Shown here: piece by piece, positions 25,423-34,513 of the stretch | How positions within the stretch are numbered: position 1 is the first letter of the stretch | Layout: each line of letters opens with the position of its first letter | NCBI GenBank assembly: GCA_018812595.1 | Contig: JAHJDF010000009.1 | Span: 1-41,768 of the forward strand | DNA: 41,768 nucleotides | Direction: 5' to 3' | DNA from: Gammaproteobacteria bacterium | Lineage (GTDB): Bacteria > Pseudomonadota > Gammaproteobacteria > UBA12402 | The notes under the pieces: model-generated | Seen by the model: the letters and a program-made list of their open reading frames with translations, nothing else | What the model was told of the DNA's origin: nothing | The model's database searches: none | Translations under genes and position numbers: made by a program

Positions 25423-26198
25423 ACTTCAAAAAGAGCTTACCCGTGAAAAAATCGTTTTTTATTTTATTGAGCTTTATCTTTTTCTCTTTAGCACAAGCAA
25501 TGAACACAAACACACAAATCCCGACTCTGCTAAAACACAGCAAACAACTTATTGTTGTCGTTGCGCCTCATTGGGAATCAACACAAGGTCGTTTATTCAC
25601 TTTTCAACGAAACGATACAAACAGTCCATGGCATTCCTCATCGATTTCAACGCCGATTGTTCTTGGAACTCATGGCATGGGCTGGGGGTATAGTTTCGAA
25701 AAGGAGCAAGATCCTACAAAACAGGAAGGAGACTATAGGTCGCCCGCAGGAGTGTTTGCTCTAGGAAAAACTTTTGGATTTCAAGATGCATCAAAAACAA
25801 TGACACAAATGCCTTATATAAAAATTGCTCAAGATACAGTGTGTGTAGACGACCCGGCATCCACCCATTACGGACAAGTTATAAACGCGCATCAAGTAGT
25901 ACAGAAAGATTGGAACAGCGCAGAACAAATGAAGGACTATCCGGAATATCTATACGGAATCGTCATCAAATCCAACCCTCAAAAAATAACTCAAAAAGGT
26001 TCATGCATTTTTGTCCATTTATGGGATGCCCCGGATCACACAACTGCGGGATGCACTGCGATGCCTCAAAAAATACTGAAACAGTTAATCGCTTGGTTAA
26101 ATCCAAAAAATTCGCCTGTTTTAGTGCAACTTCCATTTCCTCAATATCAAAAATTACAAGAAGCATGGAAGCTGCCACACATAGGAGCAGCACAATGA
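25419..26198 (+). CDS. Periplasmic L,D-transpeptidase-like (YkuD) protein
   Basis: YkuD-family enzymes form 3-3 crosslinks in peptidoglycan or attach proteins to it, using a catalytic Cys. The 259-residue protein has a signal peptide (about residues 1-27, ending LAQA). The C-terminal motif has His200 in IFVHLW and Cys212 in TTAGCTAMP; the expected pattern is His, about 12 residues, then SxGCxR/N. The upstream region has the family's GDYRSPAGVF(A)LG strand. The start overlaps the MATE stop and the stop overlaps the next start (ATGA both times), so three genes are translationally coupled. It could be a catalytically active enzyme or a family relative with another role. Confidence 0.87.
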   Translation: MNFKKSLPVKKSFFILLSFIFFSLAQAMNTNTQIPTLLKHSKQLIVVVAPHWESTQGRLFTFQRNDTNSPWHSSSISTPIVLGTHGMGWGYSFEKEQDPTKQEGDYRSPAGVFALGKTFGFQDASKTMTQMPYIKIAQDTVCVDDPASTHYGQVINAHQVVQKDWNSAEQMKDYPEYLYGIVIKSNPQKITQKGSCIFVHLWDAPDHTTAGCTAMPQKILKQLIAWLNPKNSPVLVQLPFPQYQKLQEAWKLPHIGAAQ

Positions 26199-27118
26199 GC
26201 CTAATAAACACAAAAAAACTGGCAGCTATCTTGCTAGATTATTTGGTCATCTTCGCCTGTGTTTTCCCATTCGCATACGCAGCAGGACAAATCTACATCG
26301 TCATTATTGCTGCATTTGCTAGCGCGATTTGCACGCTTCACGGCATATCGCGACGCAGTCATACAATTACAATCGCTTTAGGAATGACTTCTGGTTTTAT
26401 TATTAGCTTAGTCTTGCACGGTTTTTTCACTCTGAAATTTTGGTATTGGCAAAAATTAGAAGTTGAATTTCTCGTCGCATTTTGCGTTAGCTTTATCGTT
26501 GGAATGGTGCCCTATTCTCTGGGCTTATTTTTCGAGAAAAGTAAGTTTCTTCATTCAGAAAATTTCAGACTCATCATTTTAACGATCGGTATTCTTCTGC
26601 TTGGTTTTTCAATTGCAAATTTCATCGTTGAAGACGATTCCTTTTTTCACATAGCCCTCGTACAAGGAATCAATTTTGGACTCTGTATTGGGTTGTTTTA
26701 CAGCGTATTCATTAGAGATTGGTTGCTACCGATATTAAACATCCTGAATATCTTATTGGATTATATGCGAGCTATGTTTTTACCTATGAGCGCTTTTTTT
26801 GTAGGTTATTTCCTAATCATTCTCACTTTTACAGGAATCTACGGCACTTTATCTCTCATCGATATAACGGCTTTCAAAGGAATCAATTTGCCATGGAAAT
26901 TTAGCGAATATGTTTATTATTCCATCGTTTCTATTACGACCCTTGGGACAGCAAACATTAAGGCCTATTCCGAGCTAGCAAAAATAATGACCTCTATAGA
27001 AGTGCTGATGGGCTTGATGTGGACAACAGTAGTTTTGGCAGCAACGATTGCTTATCTGCAGAAAACCTTTTCAAAGCTAGCCGAAAAACATTCGTTGTTT
27101 GGTAACCGTTGGAAATAA
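26195..27118 (+). CDS. Channel-like membrane protein with an atypical pore motif
   Basis: The 307-residue product has about eight hydrophobic segments. The C-terminal part looks like a two-helix potassium channel unit (Ion_trans_2): a helix, a pore loop YYSIVSITTLGTANIKAY, and a last helix MGLMWTTVVLAATIAYLQ. The usual TVGYGD filter reads TLGTAN (residues 249-254), so the family's potassium-selectivity residues are changed. The ATG at 26195 follows AGGAGC and overlaps the L,D-transpeptidase-like stop by four bases. A longer in-frame ATG at 25841 lies inside that gene and is unlikely. Six N-terminal spans precede the channel unit and I do not recognise them. Confidence 0.8.
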   Translation: MSLINTKKLAAILLDYLVIFACVFPFAYAAGQIYIVIIAAFASAICTLHGISRRSHTITIALGMTSGFIISLVLHGFFTLKFWYWQKLEVEFLVAFCVSFIVGMVPYSLGLFFEKSKFLHSENFRLIILTIGILLLGFSIANFIVEDDSFFHIALVQGINFGLCIGLFYSVFIRDWLLPILNILNILLDYMRAMFLPMSAFFVGYFLIILTFTGIYGTLSLIDITAFKGINLPWKFSEYVYYSIVSITTLGTANIKAYSELAKIMTSIEVLMGLMWTTVVLAATIAYLQKTFSKLAEKHSLFGNRWK

Positions 27119-27155
27119 TCAATATAGAAGCGTTATCTCCGCAAAAACACCCATC

Positions 27156-27249
27156 GTCATCCCCGCGAAGGCTGTGTCCCCGTCATCCCCGCGAAGGCGG
27201 GGATCCAGAATTAATATATTTCCTGGATTCCCGCTTTCGCGGGAATGAC
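27156..27249. repeat. Palindromic repeat pair (GTCATTCCCGCG family)
   Basis: A truncated direct copy (from 27156) is followed by a full hairpin copy ending GGGGATCCAG, a ~14-bp AT-rich spacer and an inverted copy CTGGATTCCCGCTTTCGCGGGAATGAC. This is the typical miniature-element layout, two palindromes facing each other. It lies between two convergent genes, the channel gene and the second MltB-type gene, and could end both transcripts as RNA structure. Confidence 0.9.
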
Positions 27250-27295
27250 AGAAGAGCCCTGAGTTTCTGCATTCACGCGAATTACGAATTCCTAA

Positions 27296-28273
27296 TTAAG
27301 AATATTGTAGTGCGTCTGCCAAATACCCCACGGTAGCGGCGTAAAATGTCGAATGATTCCACTTCATTAATACTTTGAAATTGTTAAATACTAGGAAATA
27401 AGGCCCACCATAAGGATGAATCAATGAAGCCTGTAGATAACGATTTGGCAACGGATGTCTTCCTTTAATACGAATCCCTTGAGCCAACCAATGATGCAAC
27501 GGCATGTGTTGGTTTAACCCCAATAATTGTTTATTGAAATGCTGTGGCACAACCACTTCGAATCCCCACGGCTGATTCGCTTCCCAACCGTGCTGTTTCA
27601 GGTAATTAGCAATTGATGCAAATACATCAACCTCAGTCGTCCAAATATCTTTCTTGCCATCCAAGTTATAGTCCACGGCATAACGATGCCAGCTAGAAGG
27701 CAAAAATTGAGGTTGCCCGGTCGCGCCCGCCCATTCTCCTTTCAAATCTTTTAGTTTCACATGCCCTTCGTTCAACATGTGTAGAGCATGCAACAACTCT
27801 CTTCGAAAGAAAGCGCTACGCCTTCCATCATAGGCAAGAGTGGCTAATGCACGGACCGTAGAAAATCCACCCGGATACCGTCCATAACTAGATTCCATAC
27901 CCCATAAAGCTGTAATAACAAAAGGGCTAACCCCATACGATTGACCGATCTCTTTAAGGACAGAGTGATAACGATGAAATTCTTTTTTACCAATCGCGAT
28001 CCGATACGCATCGCACCGTGTAGAACGATATTTATAGAACGTTAAGCGCTTCTCAGGCTGATTACGATCCAAACGAATCAAACGCGGATTAGGCTGCATA
28101 TTACGAAAAACGTAATCAAATAACTGCGGACGAATTCCTTCCAAAATAGCTTCTTTACGCAAATCAGAAACCCAAGCTTTCCAACTTTTTGTAGGCTGTC
28201 CTGCAAAAGCAGGAACAGAAATCAACGCAAAACAAAAAAGAACGCAAAGACATTTAACGATCCTATTCAACAT
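27296..28273 (-). CDS. Second MltB-type lytic murein transglycosylase
   Basis: The 325-residue protein has a signal peptide (about residues 1-25, ending AFA) and the SLT_2 domain. The catalytic Glu127 lies in LWGMESSYGRYPG, followed by GEWAGATGQPQFLPSSW, a DIWTT calcium-loop-like segment and the C-terminal FNNFKVLMKWN. It belongs to the MltB_2 branch and is clearly different from mltB at 6082, so the organism keeps at least two MltB-like enzymes. I chose the ATG at 28273, which has GGAGAG upstream; longer starts run into repeat DNA. No lipobox, so probably periplasmic. Confidence 0.92.
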   Translation of the reverse strand: MLNRIVKCLCVLFCFALISVPAFAGQPTKSWKAWVSDLRKEAILEGIRPQLFDYVFRNMQPNPRLIRLDRNQPEKRLTFYKYRSTRCDAYRIAIGKKEFHRYHSVLKEIGQSYGVSPFVITALWGMESSYGRYPGGFSTVRALATLAYDGRRSAFFRRELLHALHMLNEGHVKLKDLKGEWAGATGQPQFLPSSWHRYAVDYNLDGKKDIWTTEVDVFASIANYLKQHGWEANQPWGFEVVVPQHFNKQLLGLNQHMPLHHWLAQGIRIKGRHPLPNRYLQASLIHPYGGPYFLVFNNFKVLMKWNHSTFYAATVGYLADALQYS

Positions 28274-28324
28274 AAGAACTCTCCAAAAAAATTTGATGCC
28301 CCCGAATAATAAAGCAATCCTCAA

Positions 28325-28531
28325 GAGACGCGATAAATCGCGCACTACAGTGCCTCCATCGTCATCCCCGGCCTTCCATTTCGTCATCCCCGCGAAAGCG
28401 GGGATCCAAACCTCTTACCCTTCATTCCAGGGCTGTCGCATTAAAAGGGTCTGTTGCAATCCGAATTTTTCGAGAAATTTTTGACGCGTAATTTATTGAT
28501 TTTTCTGGATCCCAACTTTCGCGGGGATGAC
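28325..28531. repeat. Palindromic repeats enclosing a ~90-bp segment shared with 41201-41292
   Basis: A partial GAGACGCGAT hairpin (28325-28343) is followed by GTCAT-type copies from 28361 and 28383. A copy in the opposite direction ends at 28531. Minus-strand bases 28531 to 28441 match plus-strand 41201-41292 at roughly 80% identity, including ATCAATAA and CGGATTGCAACAG. This is therefore a longer dispersed element with a palindromic end. It fills the gene-free gap between the second MltB-type gene and tRNA-Pro; nothing else is seen there. Confidence 0.8.
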
Positions 28532-28634
28532 GGCAACAGCCAAGTAAGCGGCACAACGAAACTCATTCGATAGCTCAACACACGAATTACAGACAGATAG
28601 TGAGGATGTGCCGCTAATGGCCGTCCACCTCGAT

Positions 28635-28711
28635 TGGTCGGAGTGGGGGGATTTGAACCCCCGCCCCCTGCTTCCCGAAAGCAGTGCTCTACCAAGCTGA
28701 GCCACACTCCG
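28635..28711 (-). tRNA. tRNA-Pro(CGG)
   Basis: A 77-nt tRNA with encoded CCA. Acceptor CGGAGTG pairs with CACTCCG, with discriminator A. The D arm has AGCTTGGTAGAGC. The anticodon arm CTGCT-TTCGGGA-AGCAG has anticodon CGG, reading CCG. The T arm is GGGGGTTCAAATCCCCC. It lies 13 bp downstream of ispB on the same strand, so it may be processed from the ispB transcript or use a promoter inside ispB. Confidence 0.97.
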
Positions 28712-28724
28712 ATAAAAGAAAAAT

Positions 28725-29714
28725 TTATTTAGACCTTTCTACGATAAAACAAGCAAATTCTTCTAAGCCGGTTTTATCGATCCTTTGAGAGACGCGATCT
28801 AGCATTGCTAATGCTTGATCTCGGTATGAAAAAGAAAGGCGCGCAGTGTATTCAATCGCCCCAACCGCTTCAACGACATTTTGAACAGCGAGCACATCCT
28901 TTGAATTCTTAGATAACAGAGCCTGCTGAATACATTCTTTTTGTCTTTTGTCCCCTTTCTTAAAAGCAACAATCAATGGCAACGTCCATTTTCCCTCTTT
29001 TAAATCTTGCCCAACTCGTTTGCCTATTTCGCGCTCATCGCCTGTGTAATCCAACACATCGTCAATCAATTGAAACGCAATGCCGATAGAAACGCCAAAG
29101 GCCTGCATGCATTTCATGTTCTCTTCTGTCCCTTGTGATAAGAACGGCCCCATCATGGCACTTGCTGCAAAAAGTTTGGCTGTTTTCTTTTCGATCATTT
29201 TCAAGTAACTAGCCTCAGTAAAATGAGCGTTCCCAATATTCGCCAGCTGCATCACCTCACCTTCAATAACCTGGCCAGCCGCTTGAGCTATAAACTGCGA
29301 CATCATTCGACTGTGTTTATATTGTTCAGATCTATTCGAATTGACTAACACTTGTAATGCTCGAGCAATCAGTAAATCTCCCATCAAAATGCTCAGCTTG
29401 TTATTCCACCGCTTATGAACCGCTTCTTTTCCACGTCTCAATTCCGATTCATCAATCACATCGTCGTGCAACAAAGAAGCGTTGTGCAACAGCTCTATAC
29501 TCGCTGCATACGAAACACGCAGAGGACTCTGACAAGAAAAAGCATTAGCGCTCAACAACACTAATAAAGGCCGTATCCGTTTTCCCATGTTTGTTTTTAT
29601 ATATTGTGCAATCTGGTTGGCTAAAGGCATGTCTGCATACAAATATCGATCGATCAATTGGTTCACTTTCAACCAATCTTTTTGGACCCGTTGAGTAAGT
29701 TTTTGAAGCGCCAT
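28725..29714 (-). CDS. ispB: Octaprenyl (polyprenyl) diphosphate synthase
   Basis: IspB extends farnesyl diphosphate to the long prenyl chain of ubiquinone or menaquinone. The 329-residue protein has the first Asp-rich motif LLHDDVIDE (Asp84-85) and the second LIDDVLDY (about residue 215). GKRIRPLLVLL and KTAKLF, typical of trans-prenyl synthases, are also present. AGAGGT precedes the ATG at 29714. Length matches E. coli IspB (323). Chain length cannot be fixed from sequence alone, so octaprenyl is the family default. ispB is usually divergent from rplU-rpmA; here it is divergent from bamA. Confidence 0.94.
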   Translation of the reverse strand: MALQKLTQRVQKDWLKVNQLIDRYLYADMPLANQIAQYIKTNMGKRIRPLLVLLSANAFSCQSPLRVSYAASIELLHNASLLHDDVIDESELRRGKEAVHKRWNNKLSILMGDLLIARALQVLVNSNRSEQYKHSRMMSQFIAQAAGQVIEGEVMQLANIGNAHFTEASYLKMIEKKTAKLFAASAMMGPFLSQGTEENMKCMQAFGVSIGIAFQLIDDVLDYTGDEREIGKRVGQDLKEGKWTLPLIVAFKKGDKRQKECIQQALLSKNSKDVLAVQNVVEAVGAIEYTARLSFSYRDQALAMLDRVSQRIDKTGLEEFACFIVERSK

Positions 29715-29831
29715 AAAAACCTCTTTAAAAAGCAGCGTCTTTGGAATTGCCTTGAGCTTTATAGCAAGTTTGGTAGCCTTTGCGCTCTTTTAATCGCCGC
29801 AATCGCACAACAAGACCATGTCAGAAATCAA

Positions 29832-32096
29832 ATGAAAAAAACACTTTTACTAATCTTCTTAGCGCTTTCAATTCTCTCGACCGCTTATGCTCAAAACTCT
29901 TTCCTCATTCGACGCATCGATATTCGAGGACTGCACGGTATTACAACCAGTACGGTTTTGAACTACATGCCCGTCAGCGTAGGTTCGCATATGAATGACA
30001 AGGCCAGCGCACGCACTATTGAAGCCCTTTATAAAACCGGTTTTTTTGAAAACGTCCGTTTATCGCGATCACAGAACACACTGATTGTGACCGTTGTGCA
30101 ACGCCCAATCATTAGCAGAATCACGATCAGTGGAAATAAAAAAATCAAGACGGATCAATTAAAGAAAACATTACAAAGCGTGAACTTCTCTGAAGGTCAG
30201 ATTTTTAATCCCGTCGTTCTGAATCAAATTCAAACCGCTTTGGCCCATCAATATTTTGTAATTGGTTTGTACAACGCAAGAGTCAACGTTTCTATTTCCC
30301 ATAAAGCACAGAAAGAAGTCGGTATTCACATCACCATTTCTGAAGGGAAACCTGCCAAAATTCATCAAATCAACATCATTGGGAGCTATTCGTTTAAAGA
30401 AAAAACGCTGCTCAAACAATTTCAATTACAAAAAACCCATTTGTTCTCTTTTTATTCTCATGACGATATCTACTCTAGTGAAAAATTATCAGCTGATTTA
30501 GAAACATTACGTTCTTATTACTTAGACAGAGGATTTTTGAAATTTCAGATTCATTCCGCACAAGTCTCTATTTCTCCAGATCGCAAGCAAGTATATATCT
30601 CTATACAAATCAACGAGGGTCCTCAATATAAAGTCAGTGGATATACCTTCAGTGGCAAATTCCCAATCGCCCAAAGCGAGCTGCAAAAAATGGTTCAACT
30701 GCAACCCGGAAAATTTTTCTCCCGCAAAGAACTTATTGACGGCAACAAAGCGATGACAGACGCGCTCGGAGCAAAAGGGTATGCGTATGCAAACATCAAC
30801 GCAGAACCAAAGATCGATGAACGAGCAAAAACCATCTCCTTTAATTTTTTTGTACAACCTGGCCCTCGCATTTATGTACGTCGCGTTCATTTCAATGGAA
30901 ATTACCGAACCAACGACGAAGTATTTCGTCGCGCCTTAATGCAAAAAGAAGGGGGGCTCATCTCCACCACAAACGTGAAAGATTCCAAACGTAATTTATT
31001 GATGTTGCCTTTTGTACGAACCGTAGATGTTTCAACAAAACCGGTTCCCGGCAAACCCAACCAAGTTGATCTTTTATATAAGGTTGAAGAACAGCCGTCC
31101 GCTCAATTAAGAGCAGGGCTTGGATATTCCGTGTTAGATAAATTTGTGATCAATGCATCAGCGAATCAAAAAAACGTACTCGGCACCGGAAACTCAATGG
31201 GATTAGATTTCTCTACAAGCGCCATTTCAACCAGCGTGAACTTCAGTTACTACAATCCGTATTACACAAAGTCTGGCATTGGCCGCAGCATCAATGTATT
31301 TGCCACACACTTTGATTCCTCTAAAGCAAACATCGCCGATTACGCCACCAACGAATTCGGGGGATCCCTAGGTTTTAGTTACCCCATCACCGAAAATAAT
31401 TATTTGAACTATGGTGTGGGTTACTCCAATTCTTATCTAAGCATCGGCTCCTCACCATCCAAAGAACTCAGCGATTTCGTCAACAAATACAGACGGCATT
31501 TTTATCAACCGTACCTCACCAGCGGTTGGTCCTATCAAGGCTTTGATAGGAGCATTTTCCCAACGAAAGGGTTTAACAGTTCGCTTGGCGCTACCGTGAC
31601 GGTGCCAACCTCCAAACATTCTTTGGAGTATTACAAAATTTCTTTCAGCTCCGTCTATTACCACCCGATCTATCAAAGCTTTATTGGAAAAGCCCGCTTG
31701 GATATGGGGGTTGGTGACGGCTTTGGTAAATACAAAAAACTGCCTTTCTTTAAGAATTTCTACGCCGGCGGAACGGGCTCCGTTCGCGGTTATGAAGGCA
31801 ATACTTTAGGACCAAAAGATTCTAATGGAGATCCTATCGGCGGTGATTTTGAAGTGGATGGCTCGCTGGGGCTCGTATTCCCAAATCCGTTTGGCAACAA
31901 TTTAAGAACCACTTGGTTCGTTGATGCAGGAAATGTATACGATCATTTGGCATTGAACTTACGCACCTCTACCGGTTTAGAACTGGATTGGTTGAGTCCG
32001 CTTGGTATGTTGAATTTCAGCGTGGCGACGCCCATCAACAAGCACCATGGCGATAACTCGGAATTCTTCCAATTCAATATAGGAACATCGTTTTAA
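29832..32096 (+). CDS. bamA: BamA, outer-membrane protein assembly barrel
   Basis: BamA is the essential central subunit of the BAM complex that folds beta-barrel proteins into the outer membrane. The 754-residue precursor starts MKKTLLLIFLALSILSTAYA (signal peptide). Five POTRA domains follow (about residues 22-410), then a C-terminal 16-strand barrel with the conserved VRGY at 651-654 (GSVRGYEGN), ending in Phe (FNIGTSF). An ATG at 29658 would add 58 residues overlapping ispB and is unlikely. The ribosome binding site is weak. It leads the skp-lpxD-fabZ-lpxA-lpxB run, as in most gammaproteobacteria, but rseP is not upstream. Confidence 0.96.
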   Translation: MKKTLLLIFLALSILSTAYAQNSFLIRRIDIRGLHGITTSTVLNYMPVSVGSHMNDKASARTIEALYKTGFFENVRLSRSQNTLIVTVVQRPIISRITISGNKKIKTDQLKKTLQSVNFSEGQIFNPVVLNQIQTALAHQYFVIGLYNARVNVSISHKAQKEVGIHITISEGKPAKIHQINIIGSYSFKEKTLLKQFQLQKTHLFSFYSHDDIYSSEKLSADLETLRSYYLDRGFLKFQIHSAQVSISPDRKQVYISIQINEGPQYKVSGYTFSGKFPIAQSELQKMVQLQPGKFFSRKELIDGNKAMTDALGAKGYAYANINAEPKIDERAKTISFNFFVQPGPRIYVRRVHFNGNYRTNDEVFRRALMQKEGGLISTTNVKDSKRNLLMLPFVRTVDVSTKPVPGKPNQVDLLYKVEEQPSAQLRAGLGYSVLDKFVINASANQKNVLGTGNSMGLDFSTSAISTSVNFSYYNPYYTKSGIGRSINVFATHFDSSKANIADYATNEFGGSLGFSYPITENNYLNYGVGYSNSYLSIGSSPSKELSDFVNKYRRHFYQPYLTSGWSYQGFDRSIFPTKGFNSSLGATVTVPTSKHSLEYYKISFSSVYYHPIYQSFIGKARLDMGVGDGFGKYKKLPFFKNFYAGGTGSVRGYEGNTLGPKDSNGDPIGGDFEVDGSLGLVFPNPFGNNLRTTWFVDAGNVYDHLALNLRTSTGLELDWLSPLGMLNFSVATPINKHHGDNSEFFQFNIGTSF

Positions 32097-32128
32097 AGCT
32101 TTTGGCATTCCCGTGGAGGAGCTATGTC

Positions 32129-32352
32129 GTCATTCCCGCTTCGGTGTGAATCCAGTCATTATATTTTCTGGATCCCCGCCTACGCGGGGATGACAAAAAC
32201 TCGGATCTCCGTGTAGGCGGGGATGACAAAAACTCGGATCTCCGCGAAGGCGGGGATGACAAAAACTCGGATCCCAAGCAAGCAGCTAGGGATGACGAAA
32301 AATAGTCAGACCGCGAAAGCGGGATGTGTCGAGATGCGATAAATCGCACCTC
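32129..32352. repeat. Degenerate palindromic repeats and a GAGACGCGAT-type hairpin between bamA and skp
   Basis: A hairpin pair (32129 to about 32194, with direct and inverted halves around a short AT-rich spacer) is followed by about 33-bp units containing AAAAACTCGGATC and GGGGATGAC, increasingly degenerate to 32325. A hairpin GAGATGCGAT-AA-ATCGCACCTC ends at 32352, 19 bp before the skp ribosome binding site. The whole bamA-skp spacer (32097-32384) consists of this material. Confidence 0.85.
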
Positions 32353-32384
32353 AAATAATTAATCTCTATCTAGGAGGCTCTTCT

Positions 32385-32873
32385 ATGAAAACAAAATGGT
32401 TAGCACTTGTCCTTGGTCTCGCATTTACCAGCTCTGTTTTTGCGGTAAATATCGGCGTCGTTGATTTCCAGAAAATTCTTTCAACCTCTCCTAAAGTCGC
32501 GGCTTCCAGTGCCCAATTACAAAAACAATTTAAACCACAACAAGAAAAATTAGTGGCTCAGCAAAAAAAATTAGATGCTTTAATGGCTCAATTAAAGCGC
32601 AATGATTCCGTCATGAAGGCTGGTGATAAAAAAGCATTGCAAGATCAAATCTCCGCACAACGTGCGTCACTGATGAAAGACTCGCAAGCTTTTCAACAAT
32701 CTCTCTTTAAAGAGCAACAAGGCGCAATGCAAAACATCATGAAACAACTCACCGACGTGGTGCAACAAGTTGCGAAGAAAAATAATTTAGACATTGTTGT
32801 TGCTCGCAACAGCGTTGCGTTTTTCAACAAAAACTTAGACTACACTTCTCAAGTGCAAGCCGCTTTTAAATAA
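32385..32873 (+). CDS. skp: Skp/OmpH periplasmic chaperone
   Basis: Skp binds unfolded outer-membrane proteins in the periplasm and delivers them to BAM, whose core is encoded upstream. The 162-residue protein has a signal peptide (about residues 1-19, ending VFA), the OmpH start VNIGVVDFQKIL, and a long charged coiled-coil (about 40-125) rich in Gln and Lys, the tentacles of the trimer. It ends in a beta segment, NLDIVVARNSVAFF. AGGAGG precedes the ATG at perfect distance. Length matches E. coli Skp (161). Confidence 0.94.
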   Translation: MKTKWLALVLGLAFTSSVFAVNIGVVDFQKILSTSPKVAASSAQLQKQFKPQQEKLVAQQKKLDALMAQLKRNDSVMKAGDKKALQDQISAQRASLMKDSQAFQQSLFKEQQGAMQNIMKQLTDVVQQVAKKNNLDIVVARNSVAFFNKNLDYTSQVQAAFK

Positions 32874-32891
32874 CATCCATCAATACCCATA

Positions 32892-32948
32892 GAGACGCGA
32901 TTTATCGCGTCTCAAAATCTTCAACAGAAACGCGATAAATCGCGTTTC
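32892..32948. repeat. Pair of GAGACGCGAT hairpins between skp and lpxD
   Basis: Two 22-bp palindromes, 32892-32913 and 32927-32948, each have a 10-bp perfect arm (GAGACGCGAT and GAAACGCGAT) and a 2-base centre. They are separated by 13 bp and are close copies of one another. They lie between the skp stop and the lpxD ribosome binding site. There is no T run after either, so if they affect transcription it would be attenuation or RNA stability rather than simple termination. Confidence 0.85.
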
Positions 32949-32973
32949 TACGTTTTTAACCCGGAGAGAAAAC

Positions 32974-34029
32974 ATGCCTCTTACAAAAAGAACATTGAAA
33001 GAATTGGCACAACTGATTGATGCAGAAATCCTTGGAGATGAAATGTGTTCTATTGAAGGGATCGGCACTTTACAAGCAGCATTACCAGGGCAATTGAGTT
33101 TTTTAAGTAACAAAAAATATCGAAAGCACCTTCACACTACTCGTGCATCTGCCGTCATTCTTTCTCCAGAAGACGCACAAACATGCGCAACCAATGCTTT
33201 GATCGTAAAAGACCCTTATTTTGCATATGCAAAAATAGCAGCCCTGTTCTCTAAAGAACCCTCGCTCCCTAAAGGCATTCATCCTTCTGTCATCATCGGA
33301 TTAAATTGCCATATTGCAGATTCCGCGCGCATCGGCCCCTATACAGTAATCGGCGACAATGTCGTGATTGGAAAAAACACACAAATTGATGCTGGGTGCC
33401 ACATCGGAAATGATTGCAAATTAGGCGATAACTGCCGTTTATGGCCGAAAGTCACTTTGTATTACGACGTGCAACTGGGACATCGAGCAATCATCCATAG
33501 CGGAGTTGTGATCGGATCGGACGGATTTGGTATAGCCCCCTATCAAGGGAAATGGCAAAAAGTCCCGCAATTAGGTGGGGTAAGAATTGGCAATGACGTC
33601 GAAATAGGTGCAAACACAACCATCGATCGAGGCGCTATCGATCACACGGTCATTGAAGACAGCGTCAAACTCGACAACCAAATTCAGATCGCACACAACG
33701 TATACATCGGCGCATACACCGCCATAGCCGGATGTGTAGGTGTTGCGGGTAGTGCAACAATCGGGAAGCACTGTTTAATTGGCGGAGCAAGCAACATCAA
33801 TGGGCATATCACCATTACCGACGGGGTTATCGTGACAGGCATGTCCATGGTCACGAACTCTATTAAAGAACCTGGAATTTATTCTTCCGGAACGGGGGTA
33901 ATGGAAAATCGCAATTGGCAAAAGAATGTTGTTCGCTTCAGACAGCTCGATAAAATCGCACGCCAATTAAACTGTTTAGAAGAAGAACTGCACGACCACA
34001 TAAAAAATGGAGAATCTAATAATGACTAA
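32974..34029 (+). CDS. lpxD: UDP-3-O-(3-hydroxyacyl)glucosamine N-acyltransferase
   Basis: LpxD adds the second hydroxyacyl chain in lipid A synthesis. The 351-residue protein has the N-terminal uridine-binding domain (about 1-100, [13 protein letters not shown]). A left-handed beta-helix of hexapeptide repeats follows (about 108-310, including [17 protein letters not shown]), then a C-terminal helix. The catalytic His is His241 in [10 protein letters not shown], close to E. coli His239. CCGGAGAG precedes the ATG. The stop overlaps fabZ by 8 bases, so the two are translationally coupled. Confidence 0.96.
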   Translation: MPLTKRTLKELAQLIDAEILGDEMCSIEGIGTLQAALPGQLSFLSNKKYRKHLHTTRASAVILSPEDAQTCATNALIVKDPYFAYAKIAALFSKEPSLPKGIHPSVIIGLNCHIADSARIGPYTVIGDNVVIGKNTQIDAGCHIGNDCKLGDNCRLWPKVTLYYDVQLGHRAIIHSGVVIGSDGFGIAPYQGKWQKVPQLGGVRIGNDVEIGANTTIDRGAIDHTVIEDSVKLDNQIQIAHNVYIGAYTAIAGCVGVAGSATIGKHCLIGGASNINGHITITDGVIVTGMSMVTNSIKEPGIYSSGTGVMENRNWQKNVVRFRQLDKIARQLNCLEEELHDHIKNGESNND

Positions 34030-34483
34030 CACCGTAATTGGTATTGAAGAAATCTTAAATCGTTTGCCGCATCGTCCGCCTTTTTTGCTGATTGATCGCA
34101 TCATTGAACTCATTCCAGGTGAATCTTTAGTCGCCATTAAAAACGTTACGATCAATGAACCTTTTTTTGTAGGGCATTTTCCACAAAAACCAATCATGCC
34201 TGGCGTACTTATTTTGGAAGCCTTGGCTCAAGCATCCACCGTGTTGGCGTTTATCACCATGGATGAAACACAAGACAGTGATGTTTTGTATTATTTTGCC
34301 GGCATCGATAATGCCCGATTCAAACGCATGGTGGTCCCTGGAGATCAATTGCGTTTAGAAGTGAAATTAAAGAGAGCCAGAAAACGCATTTGGACGATTG
34401 AAGCAATTGCTAAAGTCGACAATGAAGTCGTTTGTACCGCTGATTTGATGAGCGCAAGAAGCAGCAAGATCCCTCAAGAATAA
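34022..34483 (+). CDS. fabZ: 3-hydroxyacyl-ACP dehydratase FabZ
   Basis: FabZ dehydrates 3-hydroxyacyl-ACP in fatty-acid elongation and competes with LpxA/LpxD for the same acyl chains. The 153-residue protein has the hotdog fold. Landmarks are [13 protein letters not shown], the catalytic [21 protein letters not shown] segment (His in GHFP, Glu in ILEA) and [13 protein letters not shown] chose the ATG at 34022, with GGAG about ten bases upstream, over one at 34007 inside lpxD. It overlaps the lpxD 3' end and precedes lpxA by 30 bp. Confidence 0.96.
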   Translation: MTNTVIGIEEILNRLPHRPPFLLIDRIIELIPGESLVAIKNVTINEPFFVGHFPQKPIMPGVLILEALAQASTVLAFITMDETQDSDVLYYFAGIDNARFKRMVVPGDQLRLEVKLKRARKRIWTIEAIAKVDNEVVCTADLMSARSSKIPQE

Positions 34484-34513
34484 CAAGTAGCTTAGAAATT
34501 AAGGAGAGCACCC

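Noticed and set aside
25841-26194. N-terminal extension of the channel-like protein by 118 residues
   Set aside because: It lies wholly inside the L,D-transpeptidase-like gene in another frame. The ATG at 26195 has a good ribosome binding site and an ATGA overlap.
27109-27336. A short frame after the channel-like gene containing HPREGGDPE
   Set aside because: It is mainly translated palindromic repeat and starts inside the preceding gene.
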